Below, piece by piece: positions 1 through 8,522 of a stretch of DNA of 64,000 nt (the first letter of the stretch is position 1; each line of letters starts with the position of its first letter). Origin of the DNA: SZUA-365 sp964635845 (GTDB lineage Bacteria > Bacteroidota > Ignavibacteria > SZUA-365). The notes beneath the pieces were generated by a model. That model was not told the DNA's origin. It ran no database searches and saw only the letters and a list, made by a program, of their open reading frames with translations. The stretch spans positions 1-64,000 of the forward strand of contig CAZWNO010000007.1 of assembly GCA_964635845.1 (NCBI GenBank), read 5' to 3'. The position numbers were made by a program, and so were the translations under genes.

Positions 1-525
1 CATGACATCGTCCTCGATGATGACCGGAACTGCGCCCACCGGTTCAAGCACCCCGCCTATCTGAACTCCCGCGCTCAGATGCACACGCTTCCCGATCTGG
101 GCGCATGAGCCCACGAGTGCATGGCTGTCTACCAGCGTGTCTTCATCGACATATGCTCCGACATTGATGTATGCAGGCGGCATGACGATGACGCCGGGCG
201 CGACGTACGCGCCGTCGCGCACCGTGCTTCCCCCCGGGACGATGCGCCTGCCGCTCGCGGCGGTGAAGCGCTGTACCGGCAGGGTGTGTTTATCCGTGAA
301 ACTGAAGACCTGATCCACGCCGACGTCGGAGAGCGCACCTGCGCGAAAGGCCCAGAGGATCACCCGCTTGACTTCCGTGTTCGCGATCCACCGGCCGTCA
401 ACACGGATGGCCGAACGCAGCCGGCCTTCACGCAGCGCCTGCCAGACCGTTTCGAGCATTGTGAAATCCGCGGCATCGGCTTCGGCGGGATTTCTGGCGA
501 GCAGCGTGCTGAGCATTTCGTTCAT
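1..525 (-). CDS. dapD: 2,3,4,5-tetrahydropyridine-2,6-dicarboxylate N-succinyltransferase (partial)
   Basis: This is the N-terminal 175 codons of DapD, which transfers succinyl from succinyl-CoA to tetrahydrodipicolinate in the lysine and meso-diaminopimelate pathway (cytoplasm). The gene runs off the left edge of the window. The start at 525 (MNEMLSTLL) precedes a helical N-terminal domain. The family core follows from about residue 95: VPGGSTVRDGAYVAPGV, then MPPAYINVGAYVDEDTLVD, then SHALVGSCAQIGKRVHLS. These are turns of the left-handed beta-helix of hexapeptide acyltransferases and match DapD closely, which separates it from the acetyltransferase DapH. It is transcribed away from the thioredoxin-like operon. 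On the minus strand, TTGTGC and CATATT lie 17 bp apart near 570-600 and could be its promoter, but the match is weak. Confidence 0.95.
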   Translation of the reverse strand, partial: MNEMLSTLLARNPAEADAADFTMLETVWQALREGRLRSAIRVDGRWIANTEVKRVILWAFRAGALSDVGVDQVFSFTDKHTLPVQRFTAASGRRIVPGGSTVRDGAYVAPGVIVMPPAYINVGAYVDEDTLVDSHALVGSCAQIGKRVHLSAGVQIGGVLEPVGAVPVIIEDDVM

Positions 526-634
526 GATGGTGTTCCGTCGTTGAGTGTTCTCATTGCGCGGGCGACCGTAAATATGTCACATGGAACAACGGCGCACAAC
601 TTCCTGTTTATGCGAGCATGTGCTTCTTCCTGCA

Positions 635-663
635 TTGCACCGCCCCGGTGCATTTCGTAACTT
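635..663 (+). promoter_or_regulatory. Candidate promoter of the thioredoxin/MauE/pduO operon
   Basis: TTGCAC and TAACTT are separated by exactly 17 bp and lie 20 bp before the ATG at 683. The spacer contains a hairpin (TGCACCG / CGGTGCA) that overlaps the -35 element. The arrangement matches eleven other sites in this window. Confidence 0.55.
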
Positions 664-682
664 TTCGGACGAGGTTAACCGT

Positions 683-1471
683 ATGAATACATTTTCCCCA
701 GCGCTGCTCCTGTTCATTCCGGTGTTTTTCTTTGGCTCCGTGAACGCTGACGCGAAGTCTCAGGACTGGGAGGAGAATGCGCAGTTCGGCGTGGAAGTTG
801 CCGGAGCCCTGGATATCTCGGCACAGGTTTTCCAGCCCACCAATTATCAGCCCTTCATGATCCTGACTTCGGAGAAATTGTCCTCGCCCGTGCTGCTCGA
901 CCTGTCCAGGAAGCGTGTGTTCACATTGGAGCGTTCCGCGCTGAAGCAGGCTGAAGGCGGATTCCTGACGACCAACGGGATACCGAAGGGCAGGGACGTC
1001 GGTACCTACGCGCTGAAGGGCGGCGTGACGACGTTCAAGGTGAAGGGAAAAAAAGTCGCGATGCTTCTTCGCCAGACGCTCGTCGGGGAGGTGGGCCGCG
1101 CGGTCATCCTTGCCCACAGTCCTGACTACGCGCTGCGTATGAAACAGTACGCACCGAAGAGGAGCGCCATCTCCTTCCTCAAGACATACAAGAAGAAAAC
1201 GGAAATCGTCGTCATGTTCGCGACGTGGTGCTCGACCTGCAAGCTCATACTCCCGCGAGTGCTGCGCATTCTCGGCGATGCGGAGAACGCGAATATTTCG
1301 ACACGCTTCATCGGCATCGCCATGGGCGGCAGCGAGCCGGCGCAGGAACTCGAGCGCTACGGACATGACTATCCGGCCGTCATCGTGTACCAGCATGGAA
1401 AGGAAATCGACCGCATCATCGGCGACCCGCCCGGCGCCATTGAAGACGCCATCGTCAACATCCTCAAATAA
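683..1471 (+). CDS. Secreted thioredoxin-fold protein
   Basis: 262 aa. The ATG at 683 is chosen because it begins a clean signal peptide (MNTFSPALLLFIPVFFFGSV, cleavage near residue 26), while the longer frame upstream has no hydrophobic start. The C-terminal half is thioredoxin-like: a beta strand (KTEIVVMFA) leads into WCSTC with redox cysteines C183 and C186, and a later YPAVIVY supplies the cis-proline. The first 170 residues match no domain I recognise. Six bases separate it from the MauE/DoxX-family membrane protein downstream, which suggests that the pair handles disulfide redox chemistry in the periplasm. The substrate is unknown. It opens a five-gene operon reaching the TonB receptor. 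Confidence 0.8.
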   Translation: MNTFSPALLLFIPVFFFGSVNADAKSQDWEENAQFGVEVAGALDISAQVFQPTNYQPFMILTSEKLSSPVLLDLSRKRVFTLERSALKQAEGGFLTTNGIPKGRDVGTYALKGGVTTFKVKGKKVAMLLRQTLVGEVGRAVILAHSPDYALRMKQYAPKRSAISFLKTYKKKTEIVVMFATWCSTCKLILPRVLRILGDAENANISTRFIGIAMGGSEPAQELERYGHDYPAVIVYQHGKEIDRIIGDPPGAIEDAIVNILK

Positions 1472-1477
1472 CCGCAC

Positions 1478-2413
1478 ATGCAGCTCTCCTCGAATCGCGT
1501 CCTCTTCATAACCGCTCGAATTCTGGAAATTCTGGTCGGATCTGTAATCATCGTCGCCGCGCTCATGAAAGCGCTCGATCCGCTGGCCTTTCAGGAACAG
1601 ATCGCCATGTATGGCATCCTTCCCGGACTCTCGCATGTCGCGGCATGGACGCTGATCATCGTCGAAATGACTCTTGCATTCGGGCTATTCTTCAATATCT
1701 ACCCGCGCATCATCCCGGTCCTGACCATCGCGCTGCTGGTTTTCTTTGTCGGGATCACGCTCTACGGCATGTCCATCGGACTCGGAGACAATTGCGGCTG
1801 CTTCGGAAATCTCGTGCACCGCGGTCCCGAACAGGTGATCGTCGAAGACCTGCTGATGATCGTCGCGCTGCTCTTCTCCGCGATCGTGCTCTGGTCGCGG
1901 CCGCAGACCGCGGGATCGGGACGCATAGCCGCGACGCTCGCCGGTACGGCGCTGGCGGTGGCGGTCACGGCACTCAGTCCACAGCTTCCCGCGGATGACT
2001 TCGTCACCCAGCTGCGTCCCGGCGCGCACTTCACGGCCTGGCCTGTCGACGGGCTCTACGGCAAGGATCTCAACAAAGACACGCACGTGATCTTTCTCTT
2101 CACCGTCCAGGACGAAAGCGTCGGTACCCAGGTGGAGAGAATGAACACGATCGCCCAGAGCGATCGGGTGCGCTCGGCGGTCGGATTGATCATCGACGGC
2201 ACGGAGCATCTTCCGACGCTGATGTTCGAGTACGCCGCATCCTTCCCTGTCGCCGCGATCGAACCCCGCTTCGCGCGGCCTCTCTACCGCAGCCTGCCGC
2301 GTGCGTTCATCCTCCGTGACGGTGTGGTTACCCACACCTGGTCCGGACTTCCCGAACCCGATGCAGTCGTACAGGCCCTCGAATCAGCGACACGATTATC
2401 CGAGGACTCGTGA
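1478..2413 (+). CDS. MauE/DoxX-family redox-associated membrane protein
   Basis: 311 aa. The first 150 residues hold four hydrophobic helices, with a vicinal-type cysteine pair C106/C108 in the motif DNCGCFGN after the third. This is the hallmark of MauE-like proteins, which resemble the membrane part of VKOR/DoxX electron carriers. A fifth hydrophobic stretch near residue 150 is followed by an about 150-aa soluble domain (HFTAWPVDGLYGKDL onward) with the look of a degenerate thioredoxin fold but no CxxC. Together with the preceding WCSTC protein it probably passes electrons across the inner membrane. Its stop overlaps the GTG start of the next gene by 4 bp, so translation is coupled. The family call is firm and the redox partner is inferred from position. 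Confidence 0.75.
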   Translation: MQLSSNRVLFITARILEILVGSVIIVAALMKALDPLAFQEQIAMYGILPGLSHVAAWTLIIVEMTLAFGLFFNIYPRIIPVLTIALLVFFVGITLYGMSIGLGDNCGCFGNLVHRGPEQVIVEDLLMIVALLFSAIVLWSRPQTAGSGRIAATLAGTALAVAVTALSPQLPADDFVTQLRPGAHFTAWPVDGLYGKDLNKDTHVIFLFTVQDESVGTQVERMNTIAQSDRVRSAVGLIIDGTEHLPTLMFEYAASFPVAAIEPRFARPLYRSLPRAFILRDGVVTHTWSGLPEPDAVVQALESATRLSEDS

Positions 2414-2952
2414 AGATCTACACGAAAACAGGAGACCAGGGAAAGACGGCGCTGTTCGGCGGAAGGCGCGTGGGCAAGGATAGCGCACGCATAGACGCAT
2501 ACGGAACCATCGACGAGCTGAACGCATTCCTCGGCGCCGCGCATGTCACCGCGCCGCGGGAAATCGCGGAGCTGATCGCCTCGCTGCAGAACGAACTGTT
2601 CGTGCTCGGTGCCGACCTCGCCACGCCGCTTGACACGAAAAACGCGGACGTCGCGCGCATCGAGGAACGTCACGTCTCCGTCATGGAAAAACGTATCGAC
2701 GAGATCGAGGAGCGATTGGATCCCATCCGCTTCTTCATCCTTCCCGGCGGCGGCGAGACCGCCGCGCGCCTGCATGTCTGCCGGACCGTGGCGCGTCGCG
2801 CAGAGCGCTGCATCGTTCATCTGTCCACCCTTGAAGAAATCAACGAACTGGATCTTCGGTTCATCAATCGTCTTTCGGATTTTCTTTTCGTTCTTGCACG
2901 GTTTGCGAATCGCTTCGAAGACCGGGAAGATATCCGCTGGCAGCAGGACTAA
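2410..2952 (+). CDS. pduO: Cob(I)yrinic acid a,c-diamide adenosyltransferase, PduO type
   Basis: 180 aa, full length for the PduO family. It transfers the adenosyl group of ATP to cob(I)alamin to make coenzyme B12. Family motifs occur in order: TKTGDQGKTALFGG (residues 4-17, ATP binding), RIDAYGTIDELNAFLG, then FILPGGGETAARLHVCRT, RRAER and the C-terminal NRLSDFLFVLAR. The start is GTG inside a GTGA overlap with the previous stop. It is followed after 3 bp by a nucleoside kinase and then a TonB receptor. No other cobalamin genes are in the window, so the cell may salvage corrinoids; that is inference. Confidence 0.95.
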   Translation: MKIYTKTGDQGKTALFGGRRVGKDSARIDAYGTIDELNAFLGAAHVTAPREIAELIASLQNELFVLGADLATPLDTKNADVARIEERHVSVMEKRIDEIEERLDPIRFFILPGGGETAARLHVCRTVARRAERCIVHLSTLEEINELDLRFINRLSDFLFVLARFANRFEDREDIRWQQD

Positions 2953-2955
2953 TCG

Positions 2956-3573
2956 ATGTTCATCACCATCGCCGGCAATATCGGATCCGGGAAGTCCTCC
3001 CTGACGTCCCTCCTGCACCAGGAGTTTGGATGGACGCCGCACTTCGAATCGGTGGACGACAACCCATACCTTTCGGACTTCTACGCGGACATGAAACGCT
3101 GGTCGTTTCATCTCCAGGTCTATTTCCTCTCGAAGCGTTTCAATCTCCACCGCGAGGTTTCAGAAGGCGGAAAACCCGTGGTACAGGACCGTTCGATATA
3201 TGAGGATGCGGAAATCTTCGCTGCAAATCTGCACGCGATCGGCCGCATGGATGACCGCGATTTCGCGAACTACAGCGCGCTCTATGCAGCGATGACCAGT
3301 TACCTCCGGCCGCCGGACCTGATGATATACCTGCGCGCCGGCATTCCCACGCTGCAGCGGCAGATCAGGCTCCGCGGCCGTGATTTCGAACAGGCGATCG
3401 AGGACAGTTATCTCGAGCAGCTCAATGTTCTCTACGAAGACTGGATCCGTCGATACTCCCTCGGGCCGCTGCTCGTCATCGACTCCGATAAAACGGACTT
3501 CGTCCACGACATGCAGAAGCAGGAAGAAGTGCTCTATCAGATTGACCACGCGGTCCACAAGAAACGAGGGTAA
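2956..3573 (+). CDS. Deoxynucleoside kinase (deoxyadenosine/deoxyguanosine kinase family)
   Basis: 205 aa. It phosphorylates a deoxynucleoside with ATP in the nucleotide salvage pathway. The P-loop GNIGSGKS is at residues 7-14, the family DRS motif at 78-80 (VVQDRSIYED), and an arginine-rich LID follows as LQRQIRLRGRDFE. Size and motif order match bacterial dAK/dGK-type enzymes. Substrate preference among dA, dG and dC cannot be read from the sequence. It sits 3 bp after pduO and 3 bp before the TonB receptor, so it is cotranscribed with both. Confidence 0.9.
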   Translation: MFITIAGNIGSGKSSLTSLLHQEFGWTPHFESVDDNPYLSDFYADMKRWSFHLQVYFLSKRFNLHREVSEGGKPVVQDRSIYEDAEIFAANLHAIGRMDDRDFANYSALYAAMTSYLRPPDLMIYLRAGIPTLQRQIRLRGRDFEQAIEDSYLEQLNVLYEDWIRRYSLGPLLVIDSDKTDFVHDMQKQEEVLYQIDHAVHKKRG

Positions 3574-3576
3574 ACC

Positions 3577-5796
3577 GTGTCGGTGACGCGATCCATTCTC
3601 CCGGCAGTCCGGCCACTGGTCTGGACTGTTCTCTTTCTCGCCGCTCCGGTCGTGACGGCGCAGAATGCGACGGTCAGCGGCCGCGTGACGGCCACCGACG
3701 GCACGCCGCTCATCGGTGCGAACGTCGTCGTGCAGGGCACGGTGCTGGGGAGCGCGACGGATCGCGAGGGGCGGTACATGATCACCCGCATACCGGAAGG
3801 AAGTCGCGTTGTCATATGCTCGATGATCGGGTATGAGAAAAAAAGCATTTCCACGGTGCTGAAAGCAGGGGATCACGCAACGGTCGATATCGTGCTGGCC
3901 GAGACCGCCATCGCGACAGGGGAGGTGATCGTGACAGCGGGAAAACATGCACAGAGCTTCGAGGAAATTCCGGTCAGCATATCCACGATGAGCGGTGCCG
4001 ATATCGAAGCACGCGGTATAGAATCACTCGACGATGCGTTGCGGAAGATTTCCGGCGTGAATATCGCCGAGGATCAGGTGAACATCCGCGGATCGAGCGG
4101 ATACAGCCGGGCACTTGGAAGCAGGGTGCTGCTGCTCGTCGACGGTGCCTCCGTCCTTGCGGGCGATGCAGGGGAGATCAAGTTCGACGTGGTGCCCATG
4201 TTCGCGGTCGAGCGTATCGAAGTGGTGAAAGGGGCCGGATCGGCGTTGTACGGATCGAGCGCTCTCGGCGGCGTGATCAACGTCATCACGCGTGAACCGC
4301 GGAGCAGAACGACGCGCGTGCGCGTGAGTTCCGGAATCTGGGACGATCCGTACCACGAGGAATGGAAATGGTGGGGCGACAGTCCCCGCCGCATGCATGG
4401 CGTCGACCTGCAGCATGGCGACGCACATGGTCCCTTCAGCTATCTGGTATCCGCCGGTGTACACTCAGATCAGGCGTACCGGCAGAACGACGATTTCCTG
4501 CGATGGAACATCAATGGACGCGGGTGGTACCGCTTTTCCGCGGAAAGGAATCTCACCGTCGCGTTCAACACGAGTTCGAACGATCGGGGGAACTGGGTGT
4601 ACTGGCGGGACCTCGCCCACGCGCTGCAGCCGCCGGTCACTGCGGACCTCGGCGAACGAATCACTTCGAACAAAACGCAGGCTTCGGCGATGTACCGGCA
4701 GATTCACGGCGCAGGTTTCGCTTCCTCCCTGCGGCTGAACGCCTATCGAACGAGCTACGAGACGACCAGCGACACATCGGATTTCTCCATGCGGCCCAGC
4801 GACCGGACGCAATCCACAGCCTGGCTCACCGGGCTGGAATGGCAGGGCATGGCCACGCTCTCCGCGCGGAACCTGCTGACCTTCGGCGTCGACGCGAACT
4901 ACGCCACCGTCGATTCGCGGACCTACGGTTCGCGCTCGGGCTGGTCCACCGCGCTGTATGCGCAGGATGAAATCGCCCTCAATTCGGTGTGGCATCTCTC
5001 CGCCGGTGCGCGCTTCGATCTCACGGCGGTCGATACGCTGGAATCCGACATGCAGGTCAATCCCCGTCTCGGCGTGACCTACCAGCCATGGGAGCAAGGC
5101 GTATTGCGCGCATCGTACGGGTGGGGGTTCCGCAGTCCATCCATCGCCGAACGTTTCGCCACGGCGAGCGCGGGCGGCATCATGACGAAACCGAATCCCG
5201 GTCTCAAGGCCGAGCGCAGCACGTCATACGAATTTGGATTCAAACAGATACTCCCGTACGACATCTCTTTCGACGCCGCAGCATTCTGGAGCGATTACGA
5301 CAATCTCGTCGAACCGATGATCGATCCGACGGACGGACGCATCATGTTTCGCAACATCACGCAGGCACGCATCCAGGGATACGAACTCGCGCTCGAAGGC
5401 CGGCCGCTGGGTGACTGGCTGCATTTTTCCGCGAGCTACACGTATCTCTATCCTCGCGACATGATCACGGGAAGCGTTCTGAAATACCGGCCCCGGCATC
5501 TGCTGTATCTCAGCGGAGAATTCTTCTTCGCGGATTTTACGATCGGCGCCGATTTCAGGCATATCTCGCGCATCGAGAATATCGACCGTGAACTGACGAT
5601 CGTCATTCCCGGATCGGAGGAACGCGTCGCCGCCTACGTCACCGATCTTCGCGCGAGCTGGACGGCTGCGTCGCTCGGCCTCCCGCTGCGGCTCGCCTTC
5701 TACGTCGATAACGTATTCCAGTACAATTATTCCGAGATGGTTGCGAACATTGCACCCATACGCAGCTATCGCCTCGCGCTGGAAGCCGCATTCTGA
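3577..5796 (+). CDS. TonB-dependent outer-membrane receptor
   Basis: 739 aa, GTG start 3 bp after the kinase stop. A signal peptide ends near VVTAQ (about residue 28). A carboxypeptidase-regulatory-like domain follows (ATVSGRVTATDGTPLIGANV), typical of FCB-group receptors. The plug runs from about residue 125 (EEIPVSISTMSG) through NIRGSSGYSR and VERIEVVKGAGSALYGSSA to GVINVITR. The remaining 500 residues form a beta-barrel ending in phenylalanine (RLALEAAF). It imports a large nutrient using TonB energy. The ligand is not evident. Position in an operon with a cobalamin adenosyltransferase makes a corrinoid possible but not shown. A bidirectional terminator follows. Confidence 0.93.
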   Translation: MSVTRSILPAVRPLVWTVLFLAAPVVTAQNATVSGRVTATDGTPLIGANVVVQGTVLGSATDREGRYMITRIPEGSRVVICSMIGYEKKSISTVLKAGDHATVDIVLAETAIATGEVIVTAGKHAQSFEEIPVSISTMSGADIEARGIESLDDALRKISGVNIAEDQVNIRGSSGYSRALGSRVLLLVDGASVLAGDAGEIKFDVVPMFAVERIEVVKGAGSALYGSSALGGVINVITREPRSRTTRVRVSSGIWDDPYHEEWKWWGDSPRRMHGVDLQHGDAHGPFSYLVSAGVHSDQAYRQNDDFLRWNINGRGWYRFSAERNLTVAFNTSSNDRGNWVYWRDLAHALQPPVTADLGERITSNKTQASAMYRQIHGAGFASSLRLNAYRTSYETTSDTSDFSMRPSDRTQSTAWLTGLEWQGMATLSARNLLTFGVDANYATVDSRTYGSRSGWSTALYAQDEIALNSVWHLSAGARFDLTAVDTLESDMQVNPRLGVTYQPWEQGVLRASYGWGFRSPSIAERFATASAGGIMTKPNPGLKAERSTSYEFGFKQILPYDISFDAAAFWSDYDNLVEPMIDPTDGRIMFRNITQARIQGYELALEGRPLGDWLHFSASYTYLYPRDMITGSVLKYRPRHLLYLSGEFFFADFTIGADFRHISRIENIDRELTIVIPGSEERVAAYVTDLRASWTAASLGLPLRLAFYVDNVFQYNYSEMVANIAPIRSYRLALEAAF

Positions 5797-5819
5797 TCCC
5801 CTTCGTGTGAAATAAAAAA

Positions 5820-5841
5820 CCCCGCATGCGCGGGGTGTTTT
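5820..5841. terminator. Bidirectional intrinsic terminator
   Basis: The hairpin CCCCGC-ATGC-GCGGGG (5820-5835) has TGTTTT after it on plus and TTTTTTATTT after it on minus. It lies between the convergent TonB receptor (ends 5796) and the TPR gene (ends 5860) and can serve both. Confidence 0.8.
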
Positions 5842-5859
5842 CATGCAGAGGATCTTCCG

Positions 5860-6612
5860 CTATTTCAGCATTTTCAATTCGTAATCCGCATTGCGCGCGT
5901 AGCTCGGATCCTTTTTCGCGTTCGTGAAGGCTTCCTTCGCCTTCGTCGTGTTGCCCTGGTTGCGATAGGCGAGTCCCATCTCGAAGTACGCGGCGCCTTT
6001 CTGCGGCGACTTTATATGTTTGATCGCGTTCGCCGCCGCTTTGATCGCCTCGTCGTATTTCCCGTTCTTGTTCTGCGCCTGGGCGAGAATCAGATAGGCC
6101 TTATCGTATTTGTCGTCGTTCGCGATGGCTTTCTCGCAGAGCGCGATCGCACCAGAGATTTCACCCTGGCTGAGCTGCCATTGGGCCTGAGCGGTCTGTG
6201 CTGCCGAGAGGCCTTTCTTCGCGGGGCCAAACGTCGGATTTTCCTTCAGCGCATTCTCGTAATCGGCGATCGCCTTGTCGTACGCGCCCGCCGAAAAGTG
6301 GGCTCCTGCGAGAGCGACATAGCCCGTCGCCCATTTGGGATTCGTTTCCACGGCCGCCTGGAACGACGCCAGCGCTTCATCCGCTTTGCGCGCTTTCTTC
6401 TGGGCGAGTCCCCGCTGGTAGTAGAAGAACTCATGTTTCTCGAGCTTGAGCGCGGCGTTGTATTTCTCGATGGCGCCTTCGAAATTCCCCGCCTTCAGCA
6501 ACCCGTTGCCTTCGTTGAAGAGTTTCTTGGCTTCGTTATTGCTCTGCGCCATCATCGGGACTGCTGACAACAGCAAAACGCTAACGAACAAGAATGCGAT
6601 GTTCCTGGACAT
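5860..6612 (-). CDS. Secreted TPR-repeat protein
   Basis: 250 aa. The ATG at 6612 is preceded by AAGGAG at good spacing and starts a signal peptide (MSRNIAFLFVSVLLLSAVPMMAQ). A longer frame upstream only reads antisense through tRNA-Leu and is discarded. The mature protein consists of tetratricopeptide repeats, about six, such as AKKLFNEGNGLLKAGNFEGA and AYLILAQAQNKNGKYDEAI. It is a periplasmic scaffold with no catalytic motif. Its binding partner is unknown. It lies downstream of the two tRNA genes on the same strand and may receive readthrough from them. Confidence 0.85.
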   Translation of the reverse strand: MSRNIAFLFVSVLLLSAVPMMAQSNNEAKKLFNEGNGLLKAGNFEGAIEKYNAALKLEKHEFFYYQRGLAQKKARKADEALASFQAAVETNPKWATGYVALAGAHFSAGAYDKAIADYENALKENPTFGPAKKGLSAAQTAQAQWQLSQGEISGAIALCEKAIANDDKYDKAYLILAQAQNKNGKYDEAIKAAANAIKHIKSPQKGAAYFEMGLAYRNQGNTTKAKEAFTNAKKDPSYARNADYELKMLK

Positions 6613-6696
6613 TGTTCTGACTCCTTGCACCTTGGACATTCGGTGTAATGAACGAAGAGAAATTGCGGCGAGAACTGCGTGGGGCTTAAGGACTTG

Positions 6697-6780
6697 TGCG
6701 GAAGGCGGGACTTGAACCCGCATGCCCTTTCGAGCGCCACCCCCTCAAGATGGTGTGTCTGCCAATTTCACCACTTCCGC
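6697..6780 (-). tRNA. tRNA-Leu (anticodon GAG)
   Basis: On minus, the acceptor arm GCGGAAG pairs with CTTCCGC. The anticodon stem CCATC/GGTGG encloses the loop TTGAGGG (anticodon GAG, reading CUC/CUU). A long variable arm (GCGCTCGAAAGGGC) and a T-arm with GGTTCAAGTCC are present, as expected for a class II tRNA. The discriminator is A. The next bases are CAA, so the 3' CCA is not encoded. Confidence 0.95.
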
Positions 6781-6792
6781 ATGTCTACTTTC

Positions 6793-6867
6793 TGGTGAGG
6801 CTGGATGGGATCGAACCATCGACCCTCTGCTTAAAAGGCAGATGCTCTACCGCTGAGCTACAGCCCC
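6793..6867 (-). tRNA. tRNA-Lys (anticodon TTT)
   Basis: The acceptor arm GGGGCTG pairs with CAGCCTC (one G-U). The anticodon stem TCTGC/GCAGA holds the loop CTTTTAA, anticodon UUU. The T-arm is canonical (GGTTCGATCCC). The discriminator A is followed by an encoded CCA (6793-6795). It lies 12 bp before tRNA-Leu, and both are probably processed from one transcript. Confidence 0.96.
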
Positions 6868-6887
6868 GCCACAAAAAGTGGTCGTTT

Positions 6888-6916
6888 AAGTTAAGCGATA
6901 AATCGCTGCAGTGCAA
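6888..6916 (-). promoter_or_regulatory. Candidate promoter of the tRNA-Lys/tRNA-Leu transcript
   Basis: On minus, TTGCAC and TAACTT are 17 bp apart, the same hexamers as in front of the thioredoxin operon. The predicted start lies about 14 nt before the 5' end of tRNA-Lys. An inverted repeat (AGCGAT/ATCGCT) fills the spacer. Confidence 0.6.
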
Positions 6917-7123
6917 GACTCTCGCCGCGGTCTCTTCGTTTTTTGACGAAAATTATGGAAACTGCAGCATGCGGTTCGTTCAACCGCTGCGACGGATCCC
7001 TTGTTCCTGCCAGTCGCACCCCCGTTCGATCAGTTCGCATCCATTCCCGGGTAGCGGGATACGTGTTCTCAAGGATCACCGGAATTACCCGACGCGGATA
7101 CGACCCAATGTGGTTACGATGCA

Positions 7124-7798
7124 ATGCGGATACGACTTCTTCTTTGTGACCTCGATGGGACGCTCGTCGATTCCCTGAACGACATCGTCACATCATGCAA
7201 TCTGCTTCTCTCCTCGATCGGTACGGACGCCCTTCCGGCCGAGGTGATCCGCCCGTGCATCGGACGCGGAGTGACATTTCTCGTGCGTGGCGTCCTCGCC
7301 GCCGCCGGCAGGGATGGAGCGGATGCGGAGGCATGCATCGCACGCTACCGCGAGATATATCGTTCGCATGCCATGGATGAGACACGGGCGTACCCCGGTG
7401 TCGTATCGACACTCGCCGCGCTGACGCGGCGGGACGACCTTCGACTGGCCGTGGTCAGCAACAAGCCGGAGCGCGCGTCGCGCGAACTGCTCCGAGCGAT
7501 GGATATGGATGGATTCTTCGATGTCGTCGCCGGAGGGGACAGTTTCGAGGAAATGAAGCCTTCACCGCTGCCGCTGCGCCGGATCATGGAACGGCTGCGC
7601 ATACTCCCCGCCGCCACAGTCATGATCGGAGATTCCGTCTACGACATGCAGGCAGGGAAGGCGGCGGGTGTCCGGACCGTCGCGGTGCTCTACGGCTTCC
7701 AACCGCCGGAAATGCTGAAGGCGCTCGAACCGGATCATACCGTGAGCGCCTTCAGCGAAATTCTGGATATTATCTCCGCGGAGAGCCGCGCGTGCTGA
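7124..7798 (+). CDS. gph: HAD-family phosphoglycolate phosphatase
   Basis: 224 aa. This haloacid dehalogenase-type phosphatase is likely to hydrolyse 2-phosphoglycolate. Motif I is CDLDGTLVDS (nucleophile D9, acid/base D11), followed by a helical cap. Motif II is SNKP (S112), motif III is K145 in EEMKPSP, and motif IV is MIGDSVYDM (D170, D174). The overall order, the C1-type cap and the KPSPLPL sequence fit Gph. Related enzymes such as pyrophosphatase PpaX share these motifs, so substrate is probable rather than proven. It stands alone and converges on the outer-membrane protein gene at 7872. Confidence 0.85.
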   Translation: MRIRLLLCDLDGTLVDSLNDIVTSCNLLLSSIGTDALPAEVIRPCIGRGVTFLVRGVLAAAGRDGADAEACIARYREIYRSHAMDETRAYPGVVSTLAALTRRDDLRLAVVSNKPERASRELLRAMDMDGFFDVVAGGDSFEEMKPSPLPLRRIMERLRILPAATVMIGDSVYDMQAGKAAGVRTVAVLYGFQPPEMLKALEPDHTVSAFSEILDIISAESRAC

Positions 7799-7871
7799 CG
7801 CGGCAGCAGCCGGACGGGATCGATCGCGCGATCATTCTGGGAATTCCCCGCCAGTCGACAGCGGGAGTCCG

Positions 7872-8414
7872 TCAGTCGAACATGTAATACAGCCCGACCT
7901 GCGGAAGCGGGAGGAACATGCCTTCGGAAAAATAGGTGAAGGCTACGCTCGCGCTGAAAATCAGCACATTGGAGATATCCCATTCATATCCGAGTCCGAT
8001 GCCGGCACGGAATGGACTGTCCAGACGGGGATCTTCCTTGCCCGGCTCCCATGTGCCTGCGGCATCTGTCAGTTCCTCCTCGCCGTTCGTGTAGTATCCC
8101 AGGCCGATAAAACCGTAGAAACGCGAACGATCGCGATAGTCGAAATCGAACTGTCCCTCCGCTCCGACGGAAGCCATGACGCCCTCTCCGCCGCTGAATG
8201 CGCCACCGGCGATCTGTGCGCTCAGTCTGCCGACGGGATGGACGCGCACCCCCACTCCCATGCCGGACATCAGTCCCGCCTGCGCACCGACACCGAAACG
8301 CATCTGCTCCGCGTAGTAATTATCTCCTCCCGAGTACTGCGCGCGGACCTGCGTCGCCCCGAGAGTGGAGAGCGCAAGAACGGCGACCGCTAACAACAGA
8401 ACACGATGTCTCAT
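7872..8414 (-). CDS. Small outer-membrane beta-barrel-like protein
   Basis: 180 aa with a signal peptide ending at VRAQ (residue 26). The mature part is rich in Gly, Tyr and Phe with alternating strands, for example MRFGVGAQAGLM, RSRFYGFIGLGYY and FRAGIGLGYEW, and ends LPQVGLYYMFD. That pattern fits an eight-stranded OmpA/OmpW-like barrel, but I recognise no specific family. It is a single gene divergent from msrC. No function can be given beyond a probable outer-membrane location. Confidence 0.6.
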   Translation of the reverse strand: MRHRVLLLAVAVLALSTLGATQVRAQYSGGDNYYAEQMRFGVGAQAGLMSGMGVGVRVHPVGRLSAQIAGGAFSGGEGVMASVGAEGQFDFDYRDRSRFYGFIGLGYYTNGEEELTDAAGTWEPGKEDPRLDSPFRAGIGLGYEWDISNVLIFSASVAFTYFSEGMFLPLPQVGLYYMFD

Positions 8415-8522
8415 GATTATTGGCCCTCTGTGTGGTTATTCGTATTATCCAACCTAGGAAAATTCGCCGAAAGGGGCAACTCATGCGCCCGCGAATGATT
8501 CATCATCGAAAGAGGATTCCCA

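Noticed and set aside
6613..6723. N-terminal extension of the TPR protein
   Set aside because: It reads antisense through tRNA-Leu, and AAGGAG marks the ATG at 6612.
6697..6867. tRNA genes as an integration site
   Set aside because: No integrase, no direct repeat of the tRNA 3' end and no change in gene type on either side.
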